A stretch of 64,000 nt of DNA from Palaemon carinicauda (GCF_036898095.1 NC_090743.1:18405500-18469499); one strand, 5' to 3'. Positions 45,695 to 57,047 are shown, counted from the first letter of the stretch. The notes: generated by a model from the letters alone, not told the origin. Made by a program: numbers and translations.

Positions 45695-45879
45695 CAAAAG
45701 TAAAGTGGAGTATTCTCCGGTGTGTGTGAGGGGGAGGGGTAGCTAGCTACCCCTCCCTACCCCCCGCTAACTAGCGGTGGGGTAGGAAACCCTCGTTAAA
45801 ACTTTATGGCTCGTCATCGGCTGCGCCGAAGTAATCACCCCATGTAAATAGTGTGGTTTGTATTCAGTTACGGAACAAA
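45695..45879 (-). repeat. 5' terminal repeat of copy B2
   Basis: Inverse of 37,976-38,165, including the ITR words GCTAACTAGCGG, CCCTCGTTAAAACTTTATGG and CGGCTGCGCCGAAGTAATCA. Confidence 0.85.
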
Positions 45880-46126
45880 AGCATTATTGGCTGCCAAAGA
45901 GCGGCGAGGATGAAAGAGGACACGTCCGTCTACCATCCGAGCTGAGAGCAAAGTGAGCTCAAGCACAGGTGTGTGTGAGGGGGGGGGGGGGGGTAGCAAG
46001 CTACCCTCCCCAACCCCCGCTAACTATAAACCCTCGTTAAATTTTAATGGCTCGTCAATTCAGCTAGTACACCGAAATTAATACCCCTATTAAATAGCGT
46101 GGTTTGTATGTCAGTTACAGAACAAA
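45880..46126 (-). repeat. 5' terminal part of copy B1, displaced by the nested insertion
   Basis: Leader words TTGGCTGCCAAAGAGCGGCG and GACACGTCC, then the family B 5' terminus ending TATGTCAGTTACAGAACAAA. A run of 15 or more G lies inside it at about 45,978. Confidence 0.8.
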
Positions 46127-46490
<364 letters not shown>

Positions 46491-46777
46491 AGCATTAAGA
46501 ATGTTTTCACAGATATGACAAATTCGTAGATAATTTGTATTTTTCCTAACTATACAAACCTTAGCTATTTAATAGGGGTATTACTTTCGGCATAGCTGAA
46601 ATGATGAGCCATTAATTTTTAACGAGGGTTTACTACCCAGACCGCTAGTTAGCGGGGGTAGGGGAGGGTAGCTGGCTAACCCCCCCCCCTCCACCCCCCT
46701 TTCACACACCTGTGCTTGAGCTCACTTTGCTTGGAGGTAGGACTTCAAGGAGGATAGGGCTGGCGGGAAAGTTTGGT

Positions 46778-46880
46778 TAAATAGCTAAGGTTTGTATAGT
46801 TAGGAAAAATACAAATTATCTACGAATTTGTCATTTTTCCCGTAACTGGAATACAAACCACGCTATTTAATAGGGGTGAC
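46778..46880. repeat. ICR of copy B3
   Basis: The complement of the 3' end (...CTACGAATTTGTCA) is joined to the complement of the 5' end (CCCGTAACTGGAATACAAAC). Confidence 0.8.
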
Positions 46881-47247
46881 TCACCCATTAGGAAGGGTGG
46901 ACGTCCAAGCCAGTCTGGCTTTTGGCACTCAAGAAATAAGGAGTCCCTGCACCTGACTAAAACCTTGCCATGCAAGGTCTGCAGCCTACGCAAGCTGTGT
47001 GTGAAGGTATGAAGAAGTGTGACTCGTCCTAGAAAGTTGTTCTGAAGTTCTTTAGATGGAAACTTGTAGACTAGGACTTTCCCAATACCACCTCGTCAGG
47101 GTATGGGGACGTAATATTAAAACTAGGAACACCAAGGAGCATGGTTTATCTTCAGTGGTTTGAGGTCAGCTATGCAGAGAACCCAGGATGCTGCTTTCCC
47201 CAATAGAAGGGATGATGAAGAAAAGAATAAGGGCCAGTCAAACCTTT

Positions 47248-48180
47248 TCATTCATACAGACTAAAACTGGGTAACAATTCCCTCAACCTTCTGCTACTTG
47301 TCCAATAAGGAGCTTGAGGTTTTAAACCAGCTGTTGTGCAGCCACCACAGGACCAATAGAGAAAGTTATCGAGTCTCCTGTGGGTCACGTCTTGCAGGTA
47401 GTGGGATGTGAACGTGGTTTGCCGTTTCCACACCCCAGCTTGAAGAAGCTGCATCACTGAAATATTTCTTTTGAAGGCCAGGGACATAGCTATGCCCCTG
47501 ACATTATGTGCTCTGGGGAGATGTGACGGAGGAAGGTCTGGATTCAGTGCTAGGTCAATGACCCTGTGATTCCGAGCAGAGATGATGTTCTTGGTGATCC
47601 TCCTCTTAGTCCTCCCTGTGCTGGCAAATAGTGCTGGCACATGAGGACGGGCTGCAGCTGTTCTTTTGAGGTACAGCCTCAAGCTCCTTACTGGGCATAG
47701 TAAGTGATGGTCTGGGTCATCTGCTACAATATGGAGACTAAAAATCTGGAAGGAGTCGAACAGAGGATCCGCTACTCCCGGATACTGAGTCTTAGTAATA
47801 AACTCAGGGACGAAGCTGAACGTTACCTCCCCATATCCCCCTGAATGGGCGATGACATACGAGAGACCATGAAGTTCGCTGACTCGCTTGGCCGAGGCCA
47901 AAGCTAGCAGGAACACCGTCTTCCAGGTTAGGTGGCGATCTGATGCCTGGCGTAATGGATCATAGAGAGGTCTCTTAAGAGACCTGAGAACTCGAACCAC
48001 GTTCCATGGGGGAGGTCTCACTTCCGACAGAGGGCTGGTAAGTTCATAACTCCGTATGAGTAGAGAAAGTTCTAGCGATGAAGAAATGTCCATTCCTTTC
48101 AGCCTGAAGGCGAGGCTTAAGGCTGAGCGATAGCCTTTCACTGCCGACTGATAGGCGCATTTCTTCACGCAAATATACAA
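47248..48180 (-). CDS. Tyrosine recombinase of copy B3, catalytic part open (310-codon ORF)
   Basis: Core-binding tail QSAVKGYRSALSLAFRLKGM, then LLALASAKRVSELHGLSYV (Arg99), LLCPVRSLRLYLKRTAAAR, RAHNVRGIAMSLAFKR (His225, Arg228), QLLQAGVWKRQTTFTSHYL (Trp251, Tyr261) and a C-terminal extension FLYWSCGGCTTAGLKPQAPY that is conserved in B1. All catalytic residues are intact. The N-terminal half of the protein (QHLLSERGFSQQVAIRMSGH, FLVYLREEMRLSV) is in the overlapping ORF 49,078-48,044. Compared with B1, two bases are missing near 48,146-48,150, which explains the split. The ATG at 48,180 is therefore not a real start. Confidence 0.8.
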   Translation of the reverse strand: MYICVKKCAYQSAVKGYRSALSLAFRLKGMDISSSLELSLLIRSYELTSPLSEVRPPPWNVVRVLRSLKRPLYDPLRQASDRHLTWKTVFLLALASAKRVSELHGLSYVIAHSGGYGEVTFSFVPEFITKTQYPGVADPLFDSFQIFSLHIVADDPDHHLLCPVRSLRLYLKRTAAARPHVPALFASTGRTKRRITKNIISARNHRVIDLALNPDLPPSHLPRAHNVRGIAMSLAFKRNISVMQLLQAGVWKRQTTFTSHYLQDVTHRRLDNFLYWSCGGCTTAGLKPQAPYWTSSRRLRELLPSFSLYE

Positions 48181-49184
48181 GGAACTCCGCTATTGCTGGA
48201 ATAGTGGCATCGAGTGGAGAGATACCCCTTCCACAATACCAACCACAGAAGACTTTCCACTTTGCCTGGTAAACTGCAGCTGATGACTTTCGCAGGTGTC
48301 CAGACATCCTGATTGCAACTTGTTGCGAAAATCCTCTCTCAGAGAGGAGATGCTGGATAGTCTCCAAGCGTGAAGTCGTAGTGAACCTACGGCTTTGTGG
48401 AAGATGTTGGCCTGTGGTTGTTTGAGTAGATTGTGTCGTGGAGGGAGTTCTCTTGGCGGCTCCATTAGGAGTTGCAGGAGGTCCGGGAACCACTCTGCAT
48501 GATGCCATATCGGAGCTATGAGGGTCATTGAAAGACTGACCGATGTTCTGGTCTTGTTGTGTACCCTCCTCATCAGACAGAACGGGGGAAAGGCGAAACG
48601 TCGATGTTGTCCCACCGTTGTTGGAAAGCAACGGGACTGGGGAACAGTACAGCGGGAGCCTGAAGTTCAGGGCCGTTGCGAAGAGGTCCACAGTTGGAGA
48701 ACCCCACAAAATCAGGACTTTGTTGGCTACTAGATGATCCAAAGACCACTCGGTACTCACTATCTGAGATGCTCTGCTCTGGTTGTCAGTGAGTACATTC
48801 CTCTTGCCCGCAATGAAGCGTGCCGATAGTGGTATCGAGTGGATTTCGGCCCATCTCAGTATCTCTACTGCTATATGGGATAGTTGCTGCGAAAAAGTAC
48901 CTCGTTTATTGATGTAGGCCATTACTGTGGTGTTGTAGCTCATCACCACCACAGAGTAACTTGCCAGGTACTGTTGGAACTGTTGAGGGGCTAGAATGAC
49001 GTCCTTCATCTCTAGGAGATTTATGTGGAGGTACTTTTCTGACTCTGACCAGAGGCATGATATCATGTGGTGCAGCACATGGGCCCCTCACCCTTTTTTT
49101 TGAAGCGTCCGAAAACTGCATCAAATCCGGGGGAGGACGAGAAGATCCCCTCCTCTTCGTAGGTTCTCGTCTGCCACCCACCAC
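48044..49184 (-). pseudogene. RNase H end, connector and YR N-terminus of copy B3
   Basis: The frame 49,078-48,044 reads SEKYLHINLLEMKDVILAPQ (Glu), VVVMSYNTTVMAYINKRG (the catalytic Asp of VMSDNTTV in B1 is Tyr here), FIAGKRNVLTDNQSRASQI (a change from the usual ADNLSR), VDLFATALNFRLPLYCSPVP, then a deletion and YR core-binding sequence. The RNase H start DLMQFSDASKK is in another frame (49,184-48,906). RNase H should be inactive. Confidence 0.75.
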
Positions 49185-49216
49185 TGGAGATCCGTCAGTT
49201 CCGCAGGTCCCATGGG

Positions 49217-49700
49217 GATCTGAATCTTAAGTACTTCCTTGAAGAAGGATGGACTGGGATCTGGATGTACGCGTCCTTTAGGTCCAGTGTGCACATGAAG
49301 TCTTACGGTCTTACTGCTAGTATGACCGTGTCTGCCATCTCCATGCTGAACAAAGTTTGTTTGACAAACTTGTTCTGAGCTGAGAGGTCGATGACTAGTC
49401 TCCAGCCTCCAGATGCCTCTTTACAAGAAAGAGTCGACTGAAGAAGCCCGGAGATCCGTCGAGGACCTCTTGGAGAGCGCCCTTCTTCAATATGGTCTGG
49501 ACTTCAGCCCGAAGGGCTTGCCCCCTTGCTGATCCCATGGCAAGGGAGTTCAATGACACTAGATTCGTCGTCAGGGGAGGTAGAGATGTTATGAACAGGA
49601 CGCGATATCCTAGACTGATCACGAAGATTGTCCAGGAATCGGCCTCGAGTTGCTTCCACCTGTTTGAGCTACTTTGTAGGCATCCCCCCACTGGTGGACA
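49217..49700 (-). pseudogene. Reverse transcriptase fragment of copy B3 (YLDD deleted)
   Basis: RGQALRAEVQTILKKGALQE, VLDGSPGFFSRLFLVK, then in a shifted frame the VIDLS and TLDLKDAY (motif A) region, ending at RKYL. The next sequence, near 49,220, corresponds to MGPAE.TDLQWW, so about 500 bp present in the chimeric copy (16,300-15,790), including motif C, are deleted. Confidence 0.8.
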
Positions 49701-49734
49701 TGCAGGGGGACTGCCTATCCTAGCGTTTGCAGCC

Positions 49735-51280
49735 TCAGCTGCTCCCTCTAGGATTCTTGCCTCCCCTGGAAGACTTTTTGCCTTTCCTTTCTTTGACAGG
49801 AAAGGGCTTAGACACCAAGGTCTTCGCTGCTGTTGTCGTCTTAGTGGTCTTGACTGGACGGGACTGTTGTGGTGCTGGAGGCTTATAGGGCTTGGATGTT
49901 AAAGCCCTATGAAGGAGGGAGTCTTGATGAGACTTCCTCCACCTCTCAGCGGCATGTTCCACATCCTTAGGCTCGAACAAGACGGATCCCCCTAGGGAGG
50001 AATGTCTGAGCCTATTGATCTCGGTGCTAAGGATCTTCTCATGGAATCTCTCAGCTACTGCATCCCGACGTTTCAGGATTGTATTTCCCGAGTTCGAGAC
50101 TTGGTGGGCCAGAAACTTGATCGTGCGAGTACCTGAGAGAAAGAAGGTCTCTATAGCTTTCCTGGTACGTTCTTTGGAGAAATCCTCAGAACGTATCAGG
50201 ATACCTAAGGTCCCCAACCAGATATCGAGCCACGAAGTGGCTTGCATAGCACACTTACGCAACTTTCTCCTGGTTGAAGATCTCGGCTGTCGAGAACGAG
50301 ACCTGCCGGTTGGAGTGTCTCTCAAGAGGGACTCCCCTGGTTAGCTCTTCTAGCGAGTGGTGAAGAGGAAGAGCTAAACAAGGCTCCTCAAGTATCTCGA
50401 AGTACCTCCTCAGCTGTAAGCGAGGAGGTGGGAGGAGCTTGTTGGTGGCACGGGAATGGTTGGAGGAGGACATCTCGGAGAGCTGTAGTGAGATCTTGTC
50501 CCTGGTACTCTTAACCCCTTGAGACCAGGGCAGTGCTGCACTGGTCTTGGAGGGTTTCTGACTACCAAAGACACGGTCCACCTTGCCCTCTCGTGGAGGG
50601 ATCTCTGGGTCGGAAAACCCGTTGAGAGCCCTCATTAGAGTCAGAACTTGCCAAAACGCACGTTCTGACTCTTGCTGGTCTCCTCCTGTTGTAGGACTTG
50701 CAGCGAAGTCTCCTTCTGTCCCCGAAGGCTCTTCTTGGGGATAGTCGCGGACGTTCCCTGAGTAGCTAGCTGGCTCCATCCTAGTCCTAGTAGAGGACTT
50801 CAGCAATGTTTTGGAGTCCTTAGATTCCTTCCTGGGAAGGATGTAGGACTCCAACATTGACGAGGGTGGCATATTCCTTTCAATCCCCGACTGAGTAGAC
50901 CCCTCGGCGCGAGGAAAGGTTTCCCCCATTGGTGCGATGGGGGAAAGTCTCTCTTCGCGTGATTCTCCTGGGGACGGGAAATATTCGTCTGAAAGGGAAG
51001 GAGAGGCAGTCTGAGGAAAGGAAGGAATCTGCCTCGAAGGTCTGCGTGGAGTCAGTTTCGCCCTTGGGGAAGTGACCGGGTCTGGAACTCCTCTTTTTCT
51101 CTTCAAACGGGTAGAAGAAGCCATGGATCTGTGTCCCAATTCAGAGAAGACAGGCTTGAAAGCCTGCGTTACGGCTCTGATCAGTGCACCGAACCAGGGC
51201 TGTTGGCTGACATATGCGCTGTCAGATATACCCCTTGAAGGGACAGGAATTGAAGGATCCCTGGGAGGAGTCCCCATCAT
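49735..51280 (-). pseudogene. Gag-like ORF1 of copy B3, C-terminal half
   Basis: 51,280-50,255 (341 codons): STRLKRKRGVPDPVTSPRAK, LSPIAPMGETFPRAEGSTQS, RAFWQVLTLMRALNGFSDPE, PPPRLQLRRYFEILEEPCLA. 50,325-49,735: SWLDIWLGTLGILIRSEDFS, RRDAVAERFHEKILSTEINR and a Lys/Arg tail KERKGKKSSRGGKNPRG. It is collinear with 17,738-16,809 of the chimeric copy. One frameshift near 50,265. Confidence 0.7.
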
Positions 51281-51399
51281 TTGGTGGGTTCGCCTGCGAT
51301 GGCTTTGGGATCCTGGACCCCTCTAGATGCTTACCTTCCCCCACAATACGCGGTGGTATGCGCTTGCGGGTGAGGGGAATGAAGCGATGGCAACCTTGC

Positions 51400-51770
51400 C
51401 GTGCGTAGTTCAGCAGTCTCGCGCGCGGGAATATATTGACGCTCGCGCGCGGGAATATATTGACGCTCGCCCGAGGGAGAATAATGGCGCTCGCGCGAGG
51501 GAGAATAATGGTGCTTGCGCGAGGGAGAATATCGGGGCTTGCGTGCACGGGAGACTGTTGGCGCAAAGGTGCGCGTGCGGGAGACTGTTGGCCTACAGGC
51601 GTGCGCGCGGGAGACTGTTGGCCTACAGGCATGCGCGCGGGAGACTGTTGGTGCACAGGTGCGTACGCGGGAGACTGTTGGTGCACAGGGGCGTGAGCGG
51701 GATATTGTTGGCGTGTACGCGCGTGCGGGCGTGCAGAATCAATACGTTGAGTGCACGGGCGCGCGGGAGA
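51400..51770 (-). repeat. 24-bp and 30-bp minisatellites in the Gag middle of B3
   Basis: 51,420-51,540: about five 24-bp units (sense protein PRASVNIF / PRASAIIL). 51,550-51,720: about six 30-bp units containing GGGAGACTGTTGG (sense protein QQSPARTPVG). Both periods are multiples of three and preserve the frame. Confidence 0.85.
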
Positions 51771-53472
51771 GTTCGCACGTACCTGTACCAGCCGTAGGGG
51801 GCGCGCGCTCAGGAGAAAGATCCATAGCGCGCGCAGTTGAATCATGTGGGGCGCGTGGGCGCGCGATAGCTCGTTGGCGCGCATCCTTTGGAAAGGGTAG
51901 GCGAGCGCGAGGGGATGCGTGCGGGAGAAGGCTGGCGCAATGGTACTGGTTGGCGCGTGGGAGAAGCCAGCTTTGTTGACTTCCCAGCAGCACCATGATC
52001 AGTAGATCGTTGGCGCGCAGGAGAGTTAGATGTTGGGCGCGTCTGCGCGCGGGCAAGAGACTGATGGCGCGCTGGAGAGCGCTGGCGCGCAGTTGAGTGT
52101 TGGCGCACAGCTGGGTGCGGGCGCGTAGGAGAATGTTTGCGTGAAGGGTCAGGCAAAACCTGGCGCACAGGAGAACGTGGGCGCATATGTGCATGAGGGC
52201 GCACATAGCGCATGATGGACCTATGCTCCTGTTGGGACGTATGCGCGTGTTGGCGCGTACGCCCTTGATGCCCTGTATTAGGGTTTAGTGATGGGGCCTG
52301 ACGAGCTACTAAAGAGCGTTTGTCAGGTTTCGTTGGCGCGCCTTAGCGTGCTTAGGTGAAGCCTTGTTAGGCCCATGTAGAAAAGGTGATGGCAGGTCGG
52401 CAGGTCTGTCGGATGGAAGGTCGACGTGTCCTTTAAAAGGATGACCTTCCACTGAAGGAGATCGCGAACGATCTGCAGAAAGATCCAGGACCAGTGCAGG
52501 AGCAGTGATAGGTGATTGGACTCGAGGCTCCTCTGCGGTAGACTGCATCGAAGGTGTTGAACCAAAGAGGCGCCTCCTCACCGCAGGTGAAGGAAGGCCT
52601 CTATGGCGAAGAGGAAGGCAAGGCTTCCGACGAATGCGCCCTCTGGGGGCCATTGGATCAGCAAGCTGACCTTCTGCAGTCCTCCGAAGAGGAGTCTCTG
52701 TAAGTGAACTCCGCCGAGGGGAAGAAACACTAGCATGAGAGACTGACGATAGACTTAAGTTTCTCCCTCGTAGGTTGAACATGAACGGGAGAAACTAAGC
52801 CATCAGCTACCATAGGGTTTGAAGAGGCAGAGGTGATGGGTGATACCGCATTGGATACCTCTGAAACCACAACGTCGACAAGAGACAGAGGATCAACCTC
52901 TGAAAGTGACGGCGATTGCTTGACAGCGGCACCCAATCGGATGTAGTTGAGCAAAACCTCCTTGGAGGGCGAACCCGTAAGCCCCAAGGAGGACCAAAGC
53001 TGAAATAAGGTTAGTGACATATTCTCCCCAGGGGGGAGAGGTGGAGCTGCTTCGCTAGGGGAGGCAACGATATCTTTCAAGCCCCGAGGTTGGTAAACAG
53101 TACATCGGTCTACGCTACCACTCGACGGTCTCTCAAAAGACACCGACCGAGTGGGAGCTTCGAAAGAGGTTTGGGCAACGGAAGAAAAGGCCTTGGATTT
53201 TCTCCTTTCAAAGAAACCTTCGAATGAGAAATATCCCGTTTGGACTTCTTCCATCATCGCGAAAACCTCTCCCACTGGGAGGTAGACCACTCCCTACACC
53301 TGTTGTTGCTATCACACCGTTGGCCCCTACAAGGACAAAGGGCGTGAGGATCAGTCTCGACCACCGACATGAATGTTCCACAGGGGCTGTCGGGAAACCC
53401 AGAGCAGGTGCGCATAATCGCAGAGGCCAACTTCACACACACTAGAAAAAGAAAAAGAAAAGACAAAAGCAA
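51739..53472 (-). pseudogene. Gag-like ORF1 of copy B3, N-terminal half
   Basis: 53,472-53,254: GTFMSVVETDPHALCPCRGQ with a reduced Cys pattern (one residue missing in the first CXXC and the last CXEC lost). 53,290-52,730: LTLFQLWSSLGLTGSPSKEV, LSLVDVVVSEVSNAVSP. 52,782-52,309: RRRLFGSTPSMQSTAEEP, VLDLSADRSRSPSVEGHPFK. 52,213-51,739: Arg/Ala/Pro-rich repeats. Frames switch at least three times. Confidence 0.65.
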
Positions 53473-53499
53473 TTAAATGGCTGCCAAATGACGGCGAGG

Positions 53500-53718
53500 A
53501 TGAGAGCGGACACGTCCGACTACCATCCGAGCTAAGAGCAAAGTGAGCTCAAGCACAGATGTGTGCGGGGGGGGGGAGCAAGCTACCCTCCCCTATCCCC
53601 GCTAACTAGCGGTGTGGATAGTATACCCTCGTTAAAAATTAATGGCTCGTCATTTCAGCTACGCCGAAAATAATACCCCTATTAAATAGCGTGGTTTGTA
53701 TTCCAGTTACGGAACAAA
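53500..53718 (-). repeat. 5' terminal repeat of copy B3
   Basis: GGACACGTCCGACTACCATC, GAGCTAAGAGCAAAGTGAGC, CTCGTTAAAAATTAATGGCT and the end ATTCCAGTTACGGAACAAA. Matches the inverse of 46,535-46,735. Confidence 0.8.
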
Positions 53719-53719
53719 C

Positions 53720-54681
53720 GCATGTTCTGACTCTTGCTGGTCTCCTCCTGCTATAGGACTTGCAGCGAAGTCTCCTCCTGTCCCCGAAGGCTCTTCTTGG
53801 GGAGAGTTGCGGAAATTCTCCGAGTGGCTAGTTGGCTCCATCCTAGTCCTAGAGGAGGACTTGGGCAATGTTTTGGAGTCTTTAGATTCCTTCCTGGGAA
53901 GGATACAAGACTCCAACATTGACGAGGGTGGCATGTTCCTTTCAATCCCTGACTGAGTGGACCCCTCGGTGCGAAGAGAGGTTTCCTCCATTGGTGCGAT
54001 GGGGGAAAGTCTCTCCTTGCGTGATTCCCTTGGAGACGGGAAATCTTTGTCTGAAAGGGAAGGAAAGGCAGTCTGAGGAATATAAGGAACCTGCCTCGAA
54101 GGTCTGCGTGGAGTCAGTTTCGCCCTTGGGAAAGTGACCGCGTCTGGAACTCCTCTTTTTTTCTTCAAAGGGGTAGAAGAAGCCATGGTTCTGTGTCCCA
54201 ATTCAGAGAGGACAGGCTTGAAAGCCTGAGCTACAGCTATGATCAGGGCACCGAACCAAGGCTGTTGGCTGACAGATGCGCTGTCAGACATACCCATTGA
54301 AGGGAAAGGGATTGAAAGATCCCTGGGAGGAGTCACTATAATTGGTGGGTTCGCCTGTGGTAGCTTTGGGATTCTGGACCCCTCTGGAAGTTTCCCTTCT
54401 CCCACAATGCGTGGTGGCATGCACTTGCGGGGGAGGGGAATGAGGCGATGGCGACCTTGCCGTAGGTGGTTCTTTCGGATGTGTAGTCTCGTGCGCGGGA
54501 GGATATTGACGCTCGTGCGAGGGAGAATAATAGCACTCACGCAAGGGACAATATCGGGGCTCGGGCGTGGGAGACTGGTGGCGCGTGGGCGCACAGTGGA
54601 TTCATGCGGGGAGCGCGGGAGAATGTTGCCGCACATCCCTAGGAGAGGATTGACGAGCGTGCACATGGCGCGCGTGCACAT
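53720..54681 (-). CDS. Gag-like ORF1 of copy B4, middle (open, about 320 codons)
   Basis: Contains PDIVPCVSAIILPRTSVNIL repeats, PSMGMSDSASVSQQPWFGAL, KKKRGVPDAVTFPRAKLTPR, LSPIAPMEETSLRTEGSTQS and stops just past the B3 boundary (53,719). Very close to 51,800-50,650 of B3, so the two copies are recent relatives. Confidence 0.65.
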
Positions 54682-54849
54682 GGTGCGCGTGCATATCCTT
54701 GCGGATGCGTGCAGGAGAAGGCCGACGTTCAGGTGAGCACTGGCACGTTGGTAAGGGTTGGCATGCGGGAGAAGGCAGCATAGCTGACTTCCCAGAAGTC
54801 CTGATATCAGTGGAAAGTTGGCGCGGAGGTTTTACCTGGCGCGGAGGTT

Positions 54850-56377
54850 TTACCTGGCACGTAGGATGGTGCGCAGCATGGCGCGCAGGAGAGCGAGATG
54901 TTGGGTGCGTATGCGCACTTGCAGGAGAGTGCTGGCACGTAGGGGAACACTGGCATGCAGGAAACCGCCATTGCGCAGGAGACTGATGGCGTGTGGGTAG
55001 TTTGCACGCAGGTGAGTGCTAGCGCGCAGCCGAGTGTTGGCGCGCAGATGGATGCAGGCGCGTAGGAGACTGTAGGCGCGTGGGCGCACTTTGCGCAAGG
55101 CATGCAGGCAAGACCTGACGCGCAGGAGATCATGGGCGCATGTGCGGATGAGGGTGCGCATGGTGCGTGATGGAACTACGCTCTTGTTGGAGCGTATGCG
55201 CGTACGCTCTTGATACCCTGTGTTAGGGTTAGGATGAATGTCAGCGCGTAGTGATGGGGCCTGACGAGCTACTAATGAGTGCTTGTCAGGTTTCGTGGGC
55301 GCGTAGCGCTTATCTGGTTGGTGCGCAATAGCACGTTTGGATGGAGCCTTGTTAGGCCCATGCAGGAACGGCGACGGCAGGTCTGTCGGGTGCAAGGTCG
55401 ACGTGTCCTTTAAAACGACGACCTTCCACCAAAGGAGATCGCGAACGATCTGCAAAGAGGTCCAGGACCAAAGCAGGTGCAGTGACGGATGATTGGTCTA
55501 GAGGCTCCTCTGCGGGGGACTGCATCGAAGATGTTGAACCAAAGAGGCGCCTCCTCACCGCAGGTGAAGGAAGGCCTCTCTGGGGGCCGTTGGATCAGCA
55601 AGCTGACCTTCTGCAGTCCTCTGAAGAGGAGTCTCTTTAAATGAGCTCCCCCGAGGGAGAGAAACACTAGCAGGAGAGACTGACGATGGACTTAGTTTCC
55701 TCCTCGTAGGTTGATCAGGAACGGGAGAAACTAAGCCGTCAGCTACCGTAGAGTTTGGAGTGGAAGAAGAGATGGATGAGACCGCATTGGATACCTCTGA
55801 CACCACAACGTCAACAAGAGACAGAGGATCAACCTCTGACGGTGATGACGATTGCTTGACAGCAGCACCCAATCAGATGTAGTTAAGCAAAACCTCCTTG
55901 GAGGGTGATCCTGTAAGGCCCAAGGAGGACCAAAGCTGAAATAAGAAGGTTAGTGACATGCTCCTCCGAGGGGAGAGGTGGAGCTGCTTCGCTAGGGGAA
56001 GCAACGTCATCTCTCGAGACCTGAGGTTGGTAAACAGTACATCGGTCTACGCTACCACTCGACGGTCTATTGAAAGAGACCGACCGAGTGGGAGCTTCGG
56101 AGGAGGTTTGGGCAATGGAAGAAGAGGCCTTGGGTTTTTCTCCTTTCGAAGCAACCTTCGAAGGAGAAAAATCCCGTTTGGACTTCTTCCGTCGTCGCGA
56201 AAACCTCTCCCACTGGGAGGCAGACCACTCCCTACACTTGTTGATACTATCACACCATTGGCCCCTACAAGAAGGACAAAGGGCATGAGGATCAGTCTCG
56301 ACCGCCAACATGAATGTTCCACAGGGGAAGTCGGGAAACCCAGGGAAGGTGCGCATGATTGCAAAGGCCAACTTCAC
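54850..56377 (-). pseudogene. Gag-like ORF1 of copy B4, N-terminal half
   Basis: 56,377-55,883 (164 codons): GTFMLAVETDPHALCPSCRG, QWCDSINKCREWSASQWERF, TRSVSFNRPSSGSVDRCTVY. The Cys motif lacks the final CXXC, as in B3. 55,872-55,555: LSLVDVVVSEVSNAVSSIS. 55,558-55,352: RRRLFGSTSSMQSPAEEP. 55,455-54,850: Arg/Ala/His-rich repeats with the TLHPTDLPSPFLHGPNKAPS word. At least three frameshifts. Confidence 0.65.
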
Positions 56378-56419
56378 ATATACAGAAACTAGAAAAAGAA
56401 AAGAAAAAAAGCAATGAAA

Positions 56420-56499
56420 CGGCTGCCAATATGACGGCGAGTATGAGAGTGGACACGTCCGACCACCATCCGAGCCGAGAGCAAAGTGAGCTCAAGCAC

Positions 56500-56550
<51 letters not shown>

Positions 56551-56707
56551 GGGGGGGGGGGTTTTAGCAAGCTACCCTCCCCTACCCCCGCTAACTAGCA
56601 GTGTGGGTAGTAGACCCTCGTTAAAAATTAATGGCTCGTCATTTCAGCTACAACGGAAGTAATACCCCTATTAAATAGCGTGGTTTGTATTCCAGTTACG
56701 GAACAAA
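56420..56707 (-). repeat. 5' terminal repeat of copy B4 with expanded (TG)n
   Basis: Same order as the other family B 5' ends. The short GTGTGTG of the repeat is expanded to about 48 bp of TG (56,502-56,549), followed by a G run. Confidence 0.8.
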
Positions 56708-56744
56708 TATACATTAGAAAATTTAAGTTAAAAGACAAAAATTA

Positions 56745-56985
56745 ATGACAGTCCAAAATAGGCGAGGAGGAAGACCGAATACGGTCTTCATCCGAGCCAA
56801 AAGTAAAGTGAGCTAAATCACCGGTGTGTGAGTGGAAGCGGTAGAAAGCTACCCCCCTTACCCCTGCTAACTAGCGGTGTGGGTAGTTAACCCTCGCTAA
56901 ATTTTAATGGCTCGTCATTTCAGCTTCGCAAAAAGTAATACCCCTAAATAAATAGCATAGGTGTGTAATCCAGTTACAGAACAAA
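56745..56985 (-). repeat. Solitary family B 5' terminus
   Basis: GAGCCAAAAGTAAAGTGAGC, GCTAACTAGCGGTGTGGGTA, CCTCGCTAAATTTTAATGG, ending AATCCAGTTACAGAACAAA. The element it belonged to is not present beside it. By analogy with B1/B2, B4 may have inserted into its leader. Confidence 0.65.
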
Positions 56986-57047
56986 CAATAAATAATTAGC
57001 GCTAATTTGGCATACCAACATAAGAATGAATACACTCAGTTAATTAA

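Larger units (their letters stand above)
37954..45879 (-). mobile_element. DIRS1-like retrotransposon family B, copy B2, nested in the leader of B1
   Basis: The 3' end TGACAAATTCGTAGATAATT is at 37,954 and the 5' end TTCAGTTACGGAACAAA at 45,879. The ITRs (37,976-38,165 and 45,695-45,870) are near-identical inverses. Removing this interval rejoins AGAGAAAGCAAAA with AGCATTATTGGCTGCC, which matches the uninterrupted leader of B3 (GACAAAAGCAATTAAATGGC at 53,463-53,482). The interior is heavily rearranged: YR, RNase H, RT and Gag remnants (38,660-42,360), a GC-rich repeat block (42,560-43,640) and a long leader. Confidence 0.85.
46516..53718 (-). mobile_element. DIRS1-like retrotransposon family B, copy B3
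   Basis: The 3' end TGACAAATTCGTAGATAATT is at 46,516, the ICR at 46,778-46,880 (junction about 46,832) and the 5' end ATTCCAGTTACGGAACAAA at 53,718. The ICR variant ACTGGAATACAAACC matches that 5' end. Sense order: Gag (53,472-49,735), RT fragment (49,691-49,217), RNase H (49,150-48,800), connector, YR (to 47,248). An internal deletion removes RT motifs B to E. Confidence 0.85.
53719..56707 (-). mobile_element. DIRS1-like family B, copy B4 (5' half only)
   Basis: Starts exactly where B3 ends and runs to a family B 5' terminus (…ATTCCAGTTACGGAACAAA) at 56,707. It contains Gag only up to GGDQQESEHAF, where B3 continues with WQVLTLMR. The missing 3' part is not found at the other end of B3 (46,490-46,515), so B4 is truncated rather than simply split by B3. 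Confidence 0.75.
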
